Of a stretch of 51,383 nucleotides of DNA, positions 1-8,715 are shown one piece after another (position 1 is the stretch's first letter; every line of letters starts with the position of its first letter). This DNA comes from Planctomycetaceae bacterium (GTDB lineage: Bacteria > Planctomycetota > Planctomycetia > Pirellulales > Pirellulaceae): positions 1 through 51,383 of the forward strand of contig JABJJO010000068.1 in the NCBI GenBank assembly GCA_018660825.1, read 5' to 3'. Under the pieces are notes generated by a model. That model searched no databases. It was not told the DNA's origin and was given only the letters and a program-made list of their open reading frames with translations. The position numbers and the translations under genes were made by a program.

Positions 1-27
1 ATTCGAAGTCCAGAAAGTTATAACTCC

Positions 28-756
28 ATGTGTGGACGCTTTACATTACGCTCATCACTGAATTTACTTGCCGAGCATTTTTTGTTCAGCGCATCACCGG
101 ATATTTCACTCCCCCCCAAATACAATATCGCACCAACGCATAGTGTTGCCACACTGACAGCACCACACGGCCAACGACAACTCCATTGGATGCATTGGGG
201 GTTGATTCCCAACTGGTCCCAAGGCCCCTCTGGTGCGAGCCCAATGATCAATGCCCGTAGTGAAACACTCCCTGAAAAGCCGTCGTTTCGCCAAGCATTT
301 CAAAAACGTCGCTGTCTCATTCTTGCCGATGGTTATTATGAATGGCGATCTAGCGGTACCGACAAACAACCTTTCTTCATTCACCGTAGCGACCACCAAC
401 CGTTTGCGCTCGCGGGCCTGTGGGAAAACTGGACTCCTCCTCAAGCATCTACGGAAACGGGACAAGACACTCCACAACCTTGGCACTCCACAACAATCAT
501 CACTACTGAGGCGAATGAATTCGCCGCGTCAGTACACCATCGCATGCCCGTCATACTGAATCCTAGTGATTACGACCGTTGGCTAGCGAATGACGACAGC
601 CAACTTGACATGCTGCAATCCCTATTAGTGGATCCCAGTAATTCCAATGAGATGACAACCTTTAAAATGACCGCCGTCTCTCGGCGTGTCAACAAAGTTG
701 CCAATGATGACCCTCAATGTATTGAACCCGTGGCTATTCAGCAGGGACTTTTCTAA
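28..756 (+). CDS. SRAP (YedK/HMCES-type) DNA-protein crosslink protein
   Basis: This 242-residue protein belongs to the SOS response-associated peptidase family, which covalently traps abasic sites in single-stranded DNA through the N-terminal cysteine. The sequence begins MCGRFT, so removal of Met1 would expose Cys2. The other active-site positions known from YedK are visible: Asn75 in NARSET, Glu105 in DGYYEW and a His in VHHRMP at residues 170-171. The length is close to the usual 220-240. No strong ribosome binding site lies before the ATG, but the start is fixed by the need for Cys2. It stands alone on the plus strand, and its last 23 bp overlap tail to tail with the large cytochrome gene on the other strand. 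A small perfect inverted repeat (755-771) follows the stop but has no T-tract. Confidence 0.95.
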   Translation: MCGRFTLRSSLNLLAEHFLFSASPDISLPPKYNIAPTHSVATLTAPHGQRQLHWMHWGLIPNWSQGPSGASPMINARSETLPEKPSFRQAFQKRRCLILADGYYEWRSSGTDKQPFFIHRSDHQPFALAGLWENWTPPQASTETGQDTPQPWHSTTIITTEANEFAASVHHRMPVILNPSDYDRWLANDDSQLDMLQSLLVDPSNSNEMTTFKMTAVSRRVNKVANDDPQCIEPVAIQQGLF

Positions 757-3700
757 GCGTATAGTACGCTTCAGCTGGAAAAAATGTGCTGTCATTTGGC
801 GTCAAATTGCGAATGCGAACATCGTAGACAAATCCTGCTCGCATCTCAGCAATAGATAAATGCACAATTCGATCTTCAGCGGAAACTCGCACAGCCGTAA
901 TTTTCTCACTCCGTCGATCTCGGTCATCTCCACCATAGGACGTTGTGGAATCACGTGTTGCGGACTGGATCGTATAATTTGTGATATCCGCCGCTCGCTT
1001 GGCATCTACAGCTTTCGTAAAACGGACTTTAAACCCTGTCGCCGTGGCCGTGACCTCAGCAATTCCAACTGGCAAGTCCCCAGGGAATTCCATCCTCGCC
1101 AAGGTACCAATATTGTTTGCCCCGCCCCAGCCGCTGTCACGAATCGAGGCAACATATAGGTGCCCCTGTGGAGAAACTGCAACCGCTAGCGGTCCCAATA
1201 ACGGCTCACCAGTTGCTGGCTTCTCGAGTGTCAACGGATATGCAGCCCCCTGATACGTATCGCCAACTTTCTGCAAACTCATCCGTATCAAACGACGCGT
1301 GTCGTATTCACATCCAACGAGATGCCCTTCAAAGGGTCCAAACACCGGCACACTGCCATTTTGCAATAAAGCCAGCGGGGTTTCCAGAAAACAAATTCCA
1401 TTGACACTACGGGTCCACGGATGGGGAATGTCAATCGCCGGCGGTGTCAGCGGTGGACGAGGGCCACCCTGGCGATCAATTTTGTTGACAAATCCGAAAT
1501 GAGCTCCCACGCGGATATGATTCAGTTCATTGTACGGGTTATAGTTGCCTTGATTATCTGTCACAAACATCTCGCCGGCGCGATTACGCGCGATGCCCAT
1601 CGGAAATCGATGGCCACTGGTGACAATTTTCACGCTAAAGCGATGAGGGTTCTCCCGAGATGGTGTACGTGGAACCAACTGCAGAACTTTGCCGCGCAGC
1701 GCCGCGCCTGCTGGCGTCCTGTCATCTTGCTGACAGGGAGTCGAAATATAGTACCCACCATTGCCGTCAGGAATCACACCAACCGCCCAGTCATGATAGT
1801 CCGCCGTGTGCCCCCACCCAGACGCCAACGTCTCTATCTTTTCATGGATGCCGTCATGATCGACGTCATACATCCGCAGCAGGGCATACTTGTTAATAAC
1901 ATCAATATAATCTCGTGACGCATGCACACCGTAGGGCGCCGCCAATTCGTCCGCTAAGGCATATAAACGATCTTCTAAACCATCTGCGGTTGTATCAATC
2001 GCTTGCCACACGCGACCCTTAAGTGAAGTCAGTATCATCCGTCCCGCTGGATCCCATGCGATACCTGTTGGCATAAACTCATCAAAAAACGGTAACCTGA
2101 CAGCTTTCACTCCAGGAATGATCTCCAGTGATTGGATCTCTAAGCCGGTAAACTCTGGCAATACCACAGGAAACCGATCAACGTTGACGTTGCTTAAATA
2201 TGTAAGCGTCAAAGGATTTTCGTCACCGCCACTTTTCCAGCGGACCGATTGATAAGTCGTTGCATTTTCCGTGGACTTTTGTATCTTGGCATCGGCAAAC
2301 TCAATCCATTGTCGCCCAGCTTGGCCAGGCTCCACCAATCGTACATGGTCGGAAAATTCCGTGACCTCCAAGTTCTGCTGCCCAAGTCCTACGACCATGC
2401 TAGCATTGGCGGGAACACCATCAAACCACAACTTTCGTTGAATACCAGACAGGCTACTATTTGTACGGTTACCCTCGGCAGGCCACAATTCACTAAACTC
2501 CTGTGTAACCACAACCATCAAACTGCGATCACCGATTTTAAATCGATATCGCTGGCGGATACGCAATCCAGTTGGCAATTGTTGCCAGCTATCTAATTCC
2601 GTGGCAAACTGGCCAACAGCACTAGGAGAAATCAACTGCCCGTCTTCCAACTGCAATCGCAAATCGGGAATCGCAGATAAATCGCCGTTCGAATTCACGG
2701 TCCCCCAACTTCCGCCATCGGTTTCCCAGTACCATACTTTCCCCTTGGTTCGTTGCCGCGCGATATCACCTTGCCACCATCCCAGTAATGTCCCATGCTG
2801 CATATCGAATAGCAGGTTGTGCCGATTTCTCATACCAATTAGCGCTGGTTTGAGATATTGCTGGTCTCGATGTATCAGCACATCCGTCAATAGCTTGACA
2901 CTCACTTGGTGCTCTGGCACGCCTGTTTGGCGGGCAATACGTACAGCGCCGGGTTTGGGAGGTTCAAAGCCCGGCGTATTTAGAACCTTCCAGACAGCTT
3001 CAAGTTGATCAGGAAGATGATTTTCAAGTACACCACGCACCGAAATCTGAACCGATGGCATTTCCATTCGCGGCACGATTCTAGCGGGATTTTGCACCCA
3101 GCGAGAAAACCAAATTTTACGAATCCGCGAATCCAACAGTGACAGATCGGGCCCTTTGGCATTTAAAGGGGCCTTCGGAGCTTTCACGCTGCCGATTTTG
3201 TGGCAACTGGTACACCCAAAACCGTCAGTCGTTACTAATCGTGCCCCTGCCGTCTGTAATTCTTCTACTGTTGGTTGCGCTGCTGCAGGTGGTACTGTAT
3301 CGAGCCAATCTAAAAACTGACTTGGGATGCGATCTTTTTCCACAAACCATTGTGCAATTTCATGCAATCTCTCGTCAGCAAACCCAAACTTAGGCATCTT
3401 CACCTTCAGCCAAGGCCGCCGCACAGCTGTTTTACGTTGAATTGAATCATGTATTGCTTTGTCGTGTAATTTATCGCCAACACTGTTTAACGATGGAGGG
3501 GTTAATGCTGCAAATAGAGTCGACAACTCAGAAACCTGTTTGCCAATCTCTGGTAGATGTTCTGCGAGGCCTTTAGTATCCATCCGCGCATGGCACTGCA
3601 GACAATTATTTTGAGTGACTAACAATGACTGCGTTGAATCAGCAGTCGCTGACTTCATCTGTTGCAGGAACAACGTTAATGCCGCTTTATTATCAGCTGA

Positions 3701-5035
3701 CAACGAATAGCCAGGGCGGTGCTGCACTGGGTTGGGAGTGTCCATACAACCAGTTTTAGTTAGAGCCGCAACATCAAACACTACGGTATTTGTAATCGGC
3801 TTAGCTTCATGACAACTAGCGCAACGATGTGTGTCATAGAGCTTTTTCCCCTTCTCCGCCAACGGTTCGTCAAAAACAAATTGCGGTATATCTAATTCGC
3901 TCGTATCGTCTGCCAAGCTCTTTAAATATGCAATGACATCGCTGCGTTGGGTCGCCGTTAAATCTACCGTTGGCATGCGGTGATGAGAGTTTGCCCTTGC
4001 TGGATGTTCAAACCATACTTGCCAAAAATCCGTTCTACGTTTTTGGGCAATATCATCTAATTTACCTCCGTCAAACAACGTCGATTTGCCTAATCCGTCA
4101 GCTTGATGACACGCCACACATCCCACGGACGCAAACACCGTTTTCCCCGCCTTTGAATTACCCTCTAAGGCTAATTCAGCGTTGGGCTGAGGGTTTGTCG
4201 AAGATTGAAAAAGATATGCCGTAATGGCATTGGCTTGTTCGGCCGTAAACCCAAATGCTGGCATCCGACTGCCAAATTGTACTGCATCTTCATCGCTAGT
4301 AATCTTGCGTTGCAGACGCTGTGCAACCCAATCGGGATTAAGGTAATCGCGCATGTGATTCAGCGCTGGTGCTGGGCCCAACGTCGCGTCGATGTTCAAT
4401 TCAGAATGACAACTTGCACACCGCAGTGCGTGGGCCAAGTGTTCACCGCGGCGATACCGACCGTTGGCAGATTTGTCCGGAGCGTGGTACAGAAACTGAT
4501 AGCCAATTGGCTCGAACTGAAAAGCGGGACCTTGCCAATAGAGTTTTAACATTGCCTGTTCCGCTGTTGATTTAAAGCGGATCGTGATTGGGTGCCAGCC
4601 AAATTGCATATTCAGTGGCCCAGTCGACACCAATCCAGTTTTTTCATCTGGCACACTCACCGTGCTACCTTGGAACTCTAATTCAACTTCACCTTGGCTA
4701 TCCATTGAAATAGTGTGAATCCCAACCGATTGAAAAAACACAAAACCGCTCCACGTAGCCTCGAACTGTGTCCCTACTAATCGCGTGTCCGGAGATTGTT
4801 GCGACCATTGAAATGACACGATCGCATCAACTCGTTTGGCTTCATTTCCGTGAGTGTCTTTGTACGTCGCCAGCAAGCCGGGAACATATTCATCCGACAA
4901 CTCCGCAAGAATTGCCTCTCGATTCCCCTGCGCCATACACGAAATTCCACTAACCACTGCACTCGTGATGTACACCAAGCAGGTCAGCGCCGCTAAGTAA
5001 CTTCGACGGCTATCATTTCGATTCTGATTTTTCAT
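734..5035 (-). CDS. PA14 / five-haem cytochrome c / dehydrogenase-propeller protein
   Basis: This is a very large exported protein of about 1433 residues. I chose the ATG at 5035 because it gives a basic N-terminus followed by a hydrophobic signal segment; an in-frame ATG at 5119 would add 28 unlikely residues. After the signal come a PA14-like beta domain (about residues 52-187), then five CXXCH haem sites at about C206, C306, C405, C478 and C608, with methionine-containing candidates for axial ligands (SRMPAFGF, HRMPTVDL, VKMPKFGF, MEMPSV). The C-terminal third contains a glucose/sorbosone-dehydrogenase-like propeller resembling the planctomycete membrane-bound dehydrogenase family (PTGIAWDPAGRMILTS) and a short Ig-like end. 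Such proteins are inferred to oxidise a sugar or alcohol in the periplasm and pass electrons through the haems; the substrate is unknown. The sugar-isomerase-like gene lies 102 bp upstream on the same strand. Confidence 0.85.
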   Translation of the reverse strand: MKNQNRNDSRRSYLAALTCLVYITSAVVSGISCMAQGNREAILAELSDEYVPGLLATYKDTHGNEAKRVDAIVSFQWSQQSPDTRLVGTQFEATWSGFVFFQSVGIHTISMDSQGEVELEFQGSTVSVPDEKTGLVSTGPLNMQFGWHPITIRFKSTAEQAMLKLYWQGPAFQFEPIGYQFLYHAPDKSANGRYRRGEHLAHALRCASCHSELNIDATLGPAPALNHMRDYLNPDWVAQRLQRKITSDEDAVQFGSRMPAFGFTAEQANAITAYLFQSSTNPQPNAELALEGNSKAGKTVFASVGCVACHQADGLGKSTLFDGGKLDDIAQKRRTDFWQVWFEHPARANSHHRMPTVDLTATQRSDVIAYLKSLADDTSELDIPQFVFDEPLAEKGKKLYDTHRCASCHEAKPITNTVVFDVAALTKTGCMDTPNPVQHRPGYSLSADNKAALTLFLQQMKSATADSTQSLLVTQNNCLQCHARMDTKGLAEHLPEIGKQVSELSTLFAALTPPSLNSVGDKLHDKAIHDSIQRKTAVRRPWLKVKMPKFGFADERLHEIAQWFVEKDRIPSQFLDWLDTVPPAAAQPTVEELQTAGARLVTTDGFGCTSCHKIGSVKAPKAPLNAKGPDLSLLDSRIRKIWFSRWVQNPARIVPRMEMPSVQISVRGVLENHLPDQLEAVWKVLNTPGFEPPKPGAVRIARQTGVPEHQVSVKLLTDVLIHRDQQYLKPALIGMRNRHNLLFDMQHGTLLGWWQGDIARQRTKGKVWYWETDGGSWGTVNSNGDLSAIPDLRLQLEDGQLISPSAVGQFATELDSWQQLPTGLRIRQRYRFKIGDRSLMVVVTQEFSELWPAEGNRTNSSLSGIQRKLWFDGVPANASMVVGLGQQNLEVTEFSDHVRLVEPGQAGRQWIEFADAKIQKSTENATTYQSVRWKSGGDENPLTLTYLSNVNVDRFPVVLPEFTGLEIQSLEIIPGVKAVRLPFFDEFMPTGIAWDPAGRMILTSLKGRVWQAIDTTADGLEDRLYALADELAAPYGVHASRDYIDVINKYALLRMYDVDHDGIHEKIETLASGWGHTADYHDWAVGVIPDGNGGYYISTPCQQDDRTPAGAALRGKVLQLVPRTPSRENPHRFSVKIVTSGHRFPMGIARNRAGEMFVTDNQGNYNPYNELNHIRVGAHFGFVNKIDRQGGPRPPLTPPAIDIPHPWTRSVNGICFLETPLALLQNGSVPVFGPFEGHLVGCEYDTRRLIRMSLQKVGDTYQGAAYPLTLEKPATGEPLLGPLAVAVSPQGHLYVASIRDSGWGGANNIGTLARMEFPGDLPVGIAEVTATATGFKVRFTKAVDAKRAADITNYTIQSATRDSTTSYGGDDRDRRSEKITAVRVSAEDRIVHLSIAEMRAGFVYDVRIRNLTPNDSTFFPAEAYYTLRKVPAE

Positions 5036-5137
5036 CGTTACCCTTGTATTATAAATCGGCATTCTAAATAGACTACAAATCATTCTTCGAGATTGATATT
5101 GGAACACGGGACACAACATCCATTCACCAAGCAGATT

Positions 5138-6097
5138 TCATTCAGGTCGTGGCACACCAGCTTTTTCAAACGCTAGGGACATATTCTTGTAACAGGTACG
5201 AATTGCCTGTCGCGGATCATACCCCGTTTGACGCCACAACATACTGCTGACTTCGCAAGATATATCACCACGATATCCACCTTGAAAGAGGAGCTTTATT
5301 AACATCGCAAAATCAATTACACCCGTTGAACCGGGTAGTTTGAATTGATATCCGCCCTTTGGATCTTTGATGGTATCTTTCACTGCCACATGTGCTGTTT
5401 TGGATACCGCTTGTTCAACCGTCCGCCGCAACTCCAGGCCCGTATAAATATAGTGACTGAAATCGTAAACCATGCGCAAACGCTGTGGATTGCCTAATTG
5501 TTGTAGAATCCAAAGTGCTTGTTCCGGATTCGACATACCACCGCCACGATGTGGTTTGATACAACAGGTCACGTCATATTTAGCCGTAACTTCTACCCAT
5601 TTGCCAACCTCGGCCACTAATAGATGCTTGCGCTTGTCCCAATCACCACCACCTAACACCGTTTGAATAACACAATGCTTGTTGTCGGTTAAATCTCGCA
5701 CTAACTCAGACGCCGCTTCTATCCGCTTGAGATTACCGGTGTTGATCGTTGCATCCACTGATGGCACGGTGTGTTCCATCAGTGATGTTAGTACTAATTC
5801 TGTATCGTAGAGAATGCGTCGGGTTTGGCGACGGCGCATGGTCGACATATTTTCCGGTGCCGCGTCGAACCCGTTCGTGGCTGTCAATTCAACCGCGTCA
5901 TAGCCAGTTACCGAAAGTATCGGAAGCACATGTTCTGTTGTGATACCACGTGCACCATAAGTACTGAAACCAAGCGTCATGGTGTTACGAGGTTCTGCAG
6001 GCGCTGCTCTAGCATTGGGACTAGCAACACAGGCAAGTGCGGCGGTGGCAATAAACTGGCGCCGAGAAGGACTGGCAAAATCAAACGACGAGTGCAT
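5138..6097 (-). CDS. Tat-exported sugar phosphate isomerase/epimerase-like TIM barrel
   Basis: This is a 319-residue protein of the xylose-isomerase-like TIM barrel (AP endonuclease 2) family. The start at 6097 puts a twin-arginine signal (SPSRRQFIATAALACV) at the N-terminus, with a GTAGGTG element upstream; the ATG at 6151 only adds an unrelated leader. Barrel features include GFSTYG near the start, VELTATNGFD, KPHRGGGMSNPEQAL, YDFSHY and a late SCEVSSMLW, where the His, Asp and Glu residues resemble the divalent-metal site of this family. Planctomycetes encode many exported members, thought to act on sugars or inositols, but the reaction cannot be assigned. The gene precedes the five-haem protein on the same strand, so the two could be co-expressed and act on related carbohydrate substrates; that link is inference. 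Confidence 0.85.
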   Translation of the reverse strand: MHSSFDFASPSRRQFIATAALACVASPNARAAPAEPRNTMTLGFSTYGARGITTEHVLPILSVTGYDAVELTATNGFDAAPENMSTMRRRQTRRILYDTELVLTSLMEHTVPSVDATINTGNLKRIEAASELVRDLTDNKHCVIQTVLGGGDWDKRKHLLVAEVGKWVEVTAKYDVTCCIKPHRGGGMSNPEQALWILQQLGNPQRLRMVYDFSHYIYTGLELRRTVEQAVSKTAHVAVKDTIKDPKGGYQFKLPGSTGVIDFAMLIKLLFQGGYRGDISCEVSSMLWRQTGYDPRQAIRTCYKNMSLAFEKAGVPRPE

Positions 6098-6304
6098 CAA
6101 AACGGAACACCTACTATCAATAGAAAACAACTGCGAAAAGTATATTATCAACTATGATTATAACCAATTACGTTACTCAATACGCACCCGGAGTAATCTT
6201 TAGATGTTGCCGCGCAGGGAATCAATTATCAAAATAATCCGTTCGTGGCGATTCGTGGATGGCGTTTACCCGCCGCAACACAGCGGAGGTGGTGAATAAC
6301 AACC

Positions 6305-7084
6305 CTAATCCCAAACAGGACTTCGTTTTTCTAGATACGCATTGATACCTTCGGTGGCATGAGAGGTCGTCCGACTGGCTGCGACCATAGCTGCGCCAAG
6401 CGTCAGGGTAGTTTCAAGACGCTCGGCAATCGTCTCGTTTAACAACCTCTTGCACATCTGCTGCGCTTGAGCCGACCCCTGCGCAAGGTCGCCTGCTAAT
6501 TGCTGAGCTCGAGCCCATACCAGTTCATCAGCAACAATTTCATGAACAAGACCCAACTGTTTCGCTTCTACGGGTGTCATCGCAGCGCCAGTCAATCCAA
6601 ACCGAGCCGCAATCGAACCTCCTGCACGAAATTCAAGCAACCCTAGTGTGAACCCAGGCACGAGCCCGCGATGAATCTCAGGACTTTGTAACATCGCTCC
6701 CTCGGCAGCAACGATAAAATCGGCAGCTAAAGCAATTGCAAATCCTAACCCAACCGCCGGACCGTTCAAAGCCGCAATAATTGGCTTAGGAAACCGTAGC
6801 ATCACCATCAGCAACTCAACCAGTAACTCAACATCTTGATGCGTCGGCAACATCTCATCCGAAACCAAATTGCTTTGTAGTTGCTTGAGATCGGTGCCAC
6901 CACAAAAAATCTGTTGGCTGCCCGTCAAAATAACGGCTCGAACATTCTTCTCTTGATGTAAATCACCCAACGCTTCTCGCAATTGAACCAAGCCAAACGT
7001 TGTTAATGCATTGCCACTTACCGGATTATTAATCACAATCGTGCCGCTGGGAACATCTTTACGCACTTCAATGATATTTTTCAT
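6305..7084 (-). CDS. Crotonase-fold enoyl-CoA hydratase/isomerase family protein
   Basis: This is a 259-residue cytoplasmic crotonase. The oxyanion-hole segments are visible as CGGTDLK (residues 61-67) and NGPAVGLGFAIA (107-118). Aligned by eye to rat enoyl-CoA hydratase (GGGCELA...GQPE), the first catalytic Glu (Glu144) is Ala116 here, while the second (Glu164) is kept as Glu136 in SPEIHRGL. A single retained Glu is typical of delta3-delta2 enoyl-CoA isomerases and some other crotonases, so isomerase or another acyl-CoA activity is more likely than classical hydration. The start codon overlaps the stop of the upstream SGNH hydrolase by 4 bp (ATGA), so translation is probably coupled. No other beta-oxidation gene is nearby. 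Confidence 0.9.
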   Translation of the reverse strand: MKNIIEVRKDVPSGTIVINNPVSGNALTTFGLVQLREALGDLHQEKNVRAVILTGSQQIFCGGTDLKQLQSNLVSDEMLPTHQDVELLVELLMVMLRFPKPIIAALNGPAVGLGFAIALAADFIVAAEGAMLQSPEIHRGLVPGFTLGLLEFRAGGSIAARFGLTGAAMTPVEAKQLGLVHEIVADELVWARAQQLAGDLAQGSAQAQQMCKRLLNETIAERLETTLTLGAAMVAASRTTSHATEGINAYLEKRSPVWD

Positions 7085-8577
7085 GGCGCCTGTGTTTCCT
7101 CGCTATTTTTGGTTTTTTGATTCTGTTGAATGTTTTCTTCAATCAACAAGTCAACTCGACCGGCTTGACCTCGAGTCCACATTTGGAGCCCCTTAAGTCT
7201 AATCTCGCCCTGTTGATAATAAACTTCACTTAGACTTGCAAGGTGATGCCGAAATCGATTGTTGCGTTGTGCAGCGAAATCGACAGATGGCTTAATGATT
7301 GCTTGGGCAACCATTCTTTCAAATAGATACCCAGCGATAAGTTGATGTCCACGAATTGTTGGGTGCACGTGATCTAGAAAAAGATTATCGCCTGGGATTT
7401 GAACGGGTGACTGTTCTGCGAAATATTCTTGCACGTCAATAACTTGTAACGCCTGACTGCTCGGTACTGACACTAAAAATTCATTCATGACTGTCAAAAT
7501 ACGTAGCGGACATATATCTTCGTCTTTAGCTCGCAACAATACGTCACGCGCTGCGACTCCCGCACCATTATCCAACAACAATAATCCAGCTTGATAAAGT
7601 GTGGCTGCATTATGCGGGTCAAGTTGCATCAGTCGATGAACTGATTTGGTTTGTTGGATTGCCCGAATTGTCGCTTGGTCTAATCCTGAGGTTGGCGCTG
7701 ACTTGAAAGGGAGGCAGTCACGAATATTAGAGGCTGGGTTACAGAGGTATAAAGGGACTCGCTTGGAATCGCATATTTCGATCATCTTGTGAATATTAGA
7801 TTTAAAATGTTCGATAACATTGGCTTGCCATGTACGGTCACGTTGATAGGATTCCAATCCTGCTCGGTGATCCAGAATGGTCTCAACTTCTGCAGCGAGG
7901 CTGGCTTTTTGTGTCGAAACCGAATCCCCTGTTATTTTATGCCACATTTCACGCGCTAAATGTATGGTGCGAATATTGCGAACTGCTTGCTGGCTTATCG
8001 ATTGCCAACGTGCTGGATCACGTAAATGGGCATAAGTACGGTCTTCCAGAAACTCGTTATGTCCAGTGTAAATAACGACCAAGTCAGGTTCGTAGTTCAT
8101 CACCTCGGTCAGAATCGGTAACAGTCGATAACTTGCATAAGAAATACCGCCACAATTGACAACCTCCCACTTGCGAGTGGGATCGGCTACTTCCAGCTGT
8201 AGTTTAAGCCAACTGGTAAAAGAGGTTTCTACTGCAAACGGACGGCCTTGAACCGTGGAACCGCCGAGACAGAAGATTCTAAAAGTATCATCCGTTTTGG
8301 TCTTAGCAAACGATGCTTTTTGAAAATATCGTTTTCGCGAGACTACTGTTTGATACTGCGTTTGTTCCGCGTTTATCTCAAATAACGATACTGGATGATT
8401 AATCGCAATAAACGGATCGAGTGCTTCATTAACATCGCCTATGCCGAGTATCCGCAGGCTAATTTCGAAAATAAAAAACGGTAGTAGTGCGATACCAATA
8501 GCCACACAGCGAAATCGCCATGAATGCCACGATCGTTTAAATCGCTTAAATCGCGTTTCTGATTGTTTCGCCGCCAT
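7081..8577 (-). CDS. Membrane-anchored SGNH/GDSL hydrolase with TPR-like segment
   Basis: This is a 498-residue protein with a basic N-terminus and one membrane segment (about residues 22-45), so the catalytic part probably faces the periplasm. SGNH motifs are clear: block I CLGGSTVQG with Ser107, block III YTGHNEF near residue 173, and block V LDHVHPTIRGH near residues 402-412, carrying the Asp and His of the triad. A helical TPR-like stretch (LDPHNAATLYQAGLLLLDNG) lies before block V. The family removes acyl or acetyl groups from lipids or carbohydrates; the substrate is unknown. It overlaps the downstream crotonase gene by 4 bp and is divergent from the DUF1501 gene at 8716. The upstream ribosome binding site is weak. 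Confidence 0.88.
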   Translation of the reverse strand: MAAKQSETRFKRFKRSWHSWRFRCVAIGIALLPFFIFEISLRILGIGDVNEALDPFIAINHPVSLFEINAEQTQYQTVVSRKRYFQKASFAKTKTDDTFRIFCLGGSTVQGRPFAVETSFTSWLKLQLEVADPTRKWEVVNCGGISYASYRLLPILTEVMNYEPDLVVIYTGHNEFLEDRTYAHLRDPARWQSISQQAVRNIRTIHLAREMWHKITGDSVSTQKASLAAEVETILDHRAGLESYQRDRTWQANVIEHFKSNIHKMIEICDSKRVPLYLCNPASNIRDCLPFKSAPTSGLDQATIRAIQQTKSVHRLMQLDPHNAATLYQAGLLLLDNGAGVAARDVLLRAKDEDICPLRILTVMNEFLVSVPSSQALQVIDVQEYFAEQSPVQIPGDNLFLDHVHPTIRGHQLIAGYLFERMVAQAIIKPSVDFAAQRNNRFRHHLASLSEVYYQQGEIRLKGLQMWTRGQAGRVDLLIEENIQQNQKTKNSEETQAP

Positions 8578-8601
8578 TCGCTTAGTTTACTGTTAAAACC
8601 T

Positions 8602-8614
8602 ACCCCTGAGGGGT
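8602..8614. promoter_or_regulatory. 13-bp palindrome in divergent promoter region
   Basis: ACCCCTGAGGGGT is a perfect palindrome around a central base, and the pairing extends to flanking CC/GG with one T-G mismatch. It sits between the divergent SGNH hydrolase and DUF1501 genes, just upstream of a good extended -10 box. A repressor or activator site is plausible; no regulator can be named. Confidence 0.4.
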
Positions 8615-8636
8615 GGGGATCGATGTATTCTTTCAT

Positions 8637-8645
8637 TGATATAAT
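8637..8645 (+). promoter_or_regulatory. Extended -10 promoter before the orphan DUF1501 gene
   Basis: TGATATAAT is a perfect -10 hexamer (8640-8645) preceded by the TGn extension. No good -35 box is present at 16-18 bp, as is common for extended -10 promoters. It lies about 70 bp before the ATG at 8716 and would also serve an ATG at 8803. Confidence 0.45.
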
Positions 8646-8715
8646 AGGCGAAAAACGATAGTCTAGAAGGGTTGGAACTTTTTTAAACCACGGCAAGTGG
8701 CTGATTTACGCTTTC

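Noticed and set aside
755-771. Perfect inverted repeat AAGCGTA-TAG-TACGCTT after the SRAP stop
   Set aside because: As a terminator it lacks a T-tract, and it lies inside the coding end of the convergent cytochrome gene.
5048-5053. TATAAT on the minus strand before the five-haem gene
   Set aside because: It lies only 12 bp from the ATG and has no matching -35 box or TGn extension, so it would leave almost no leader.
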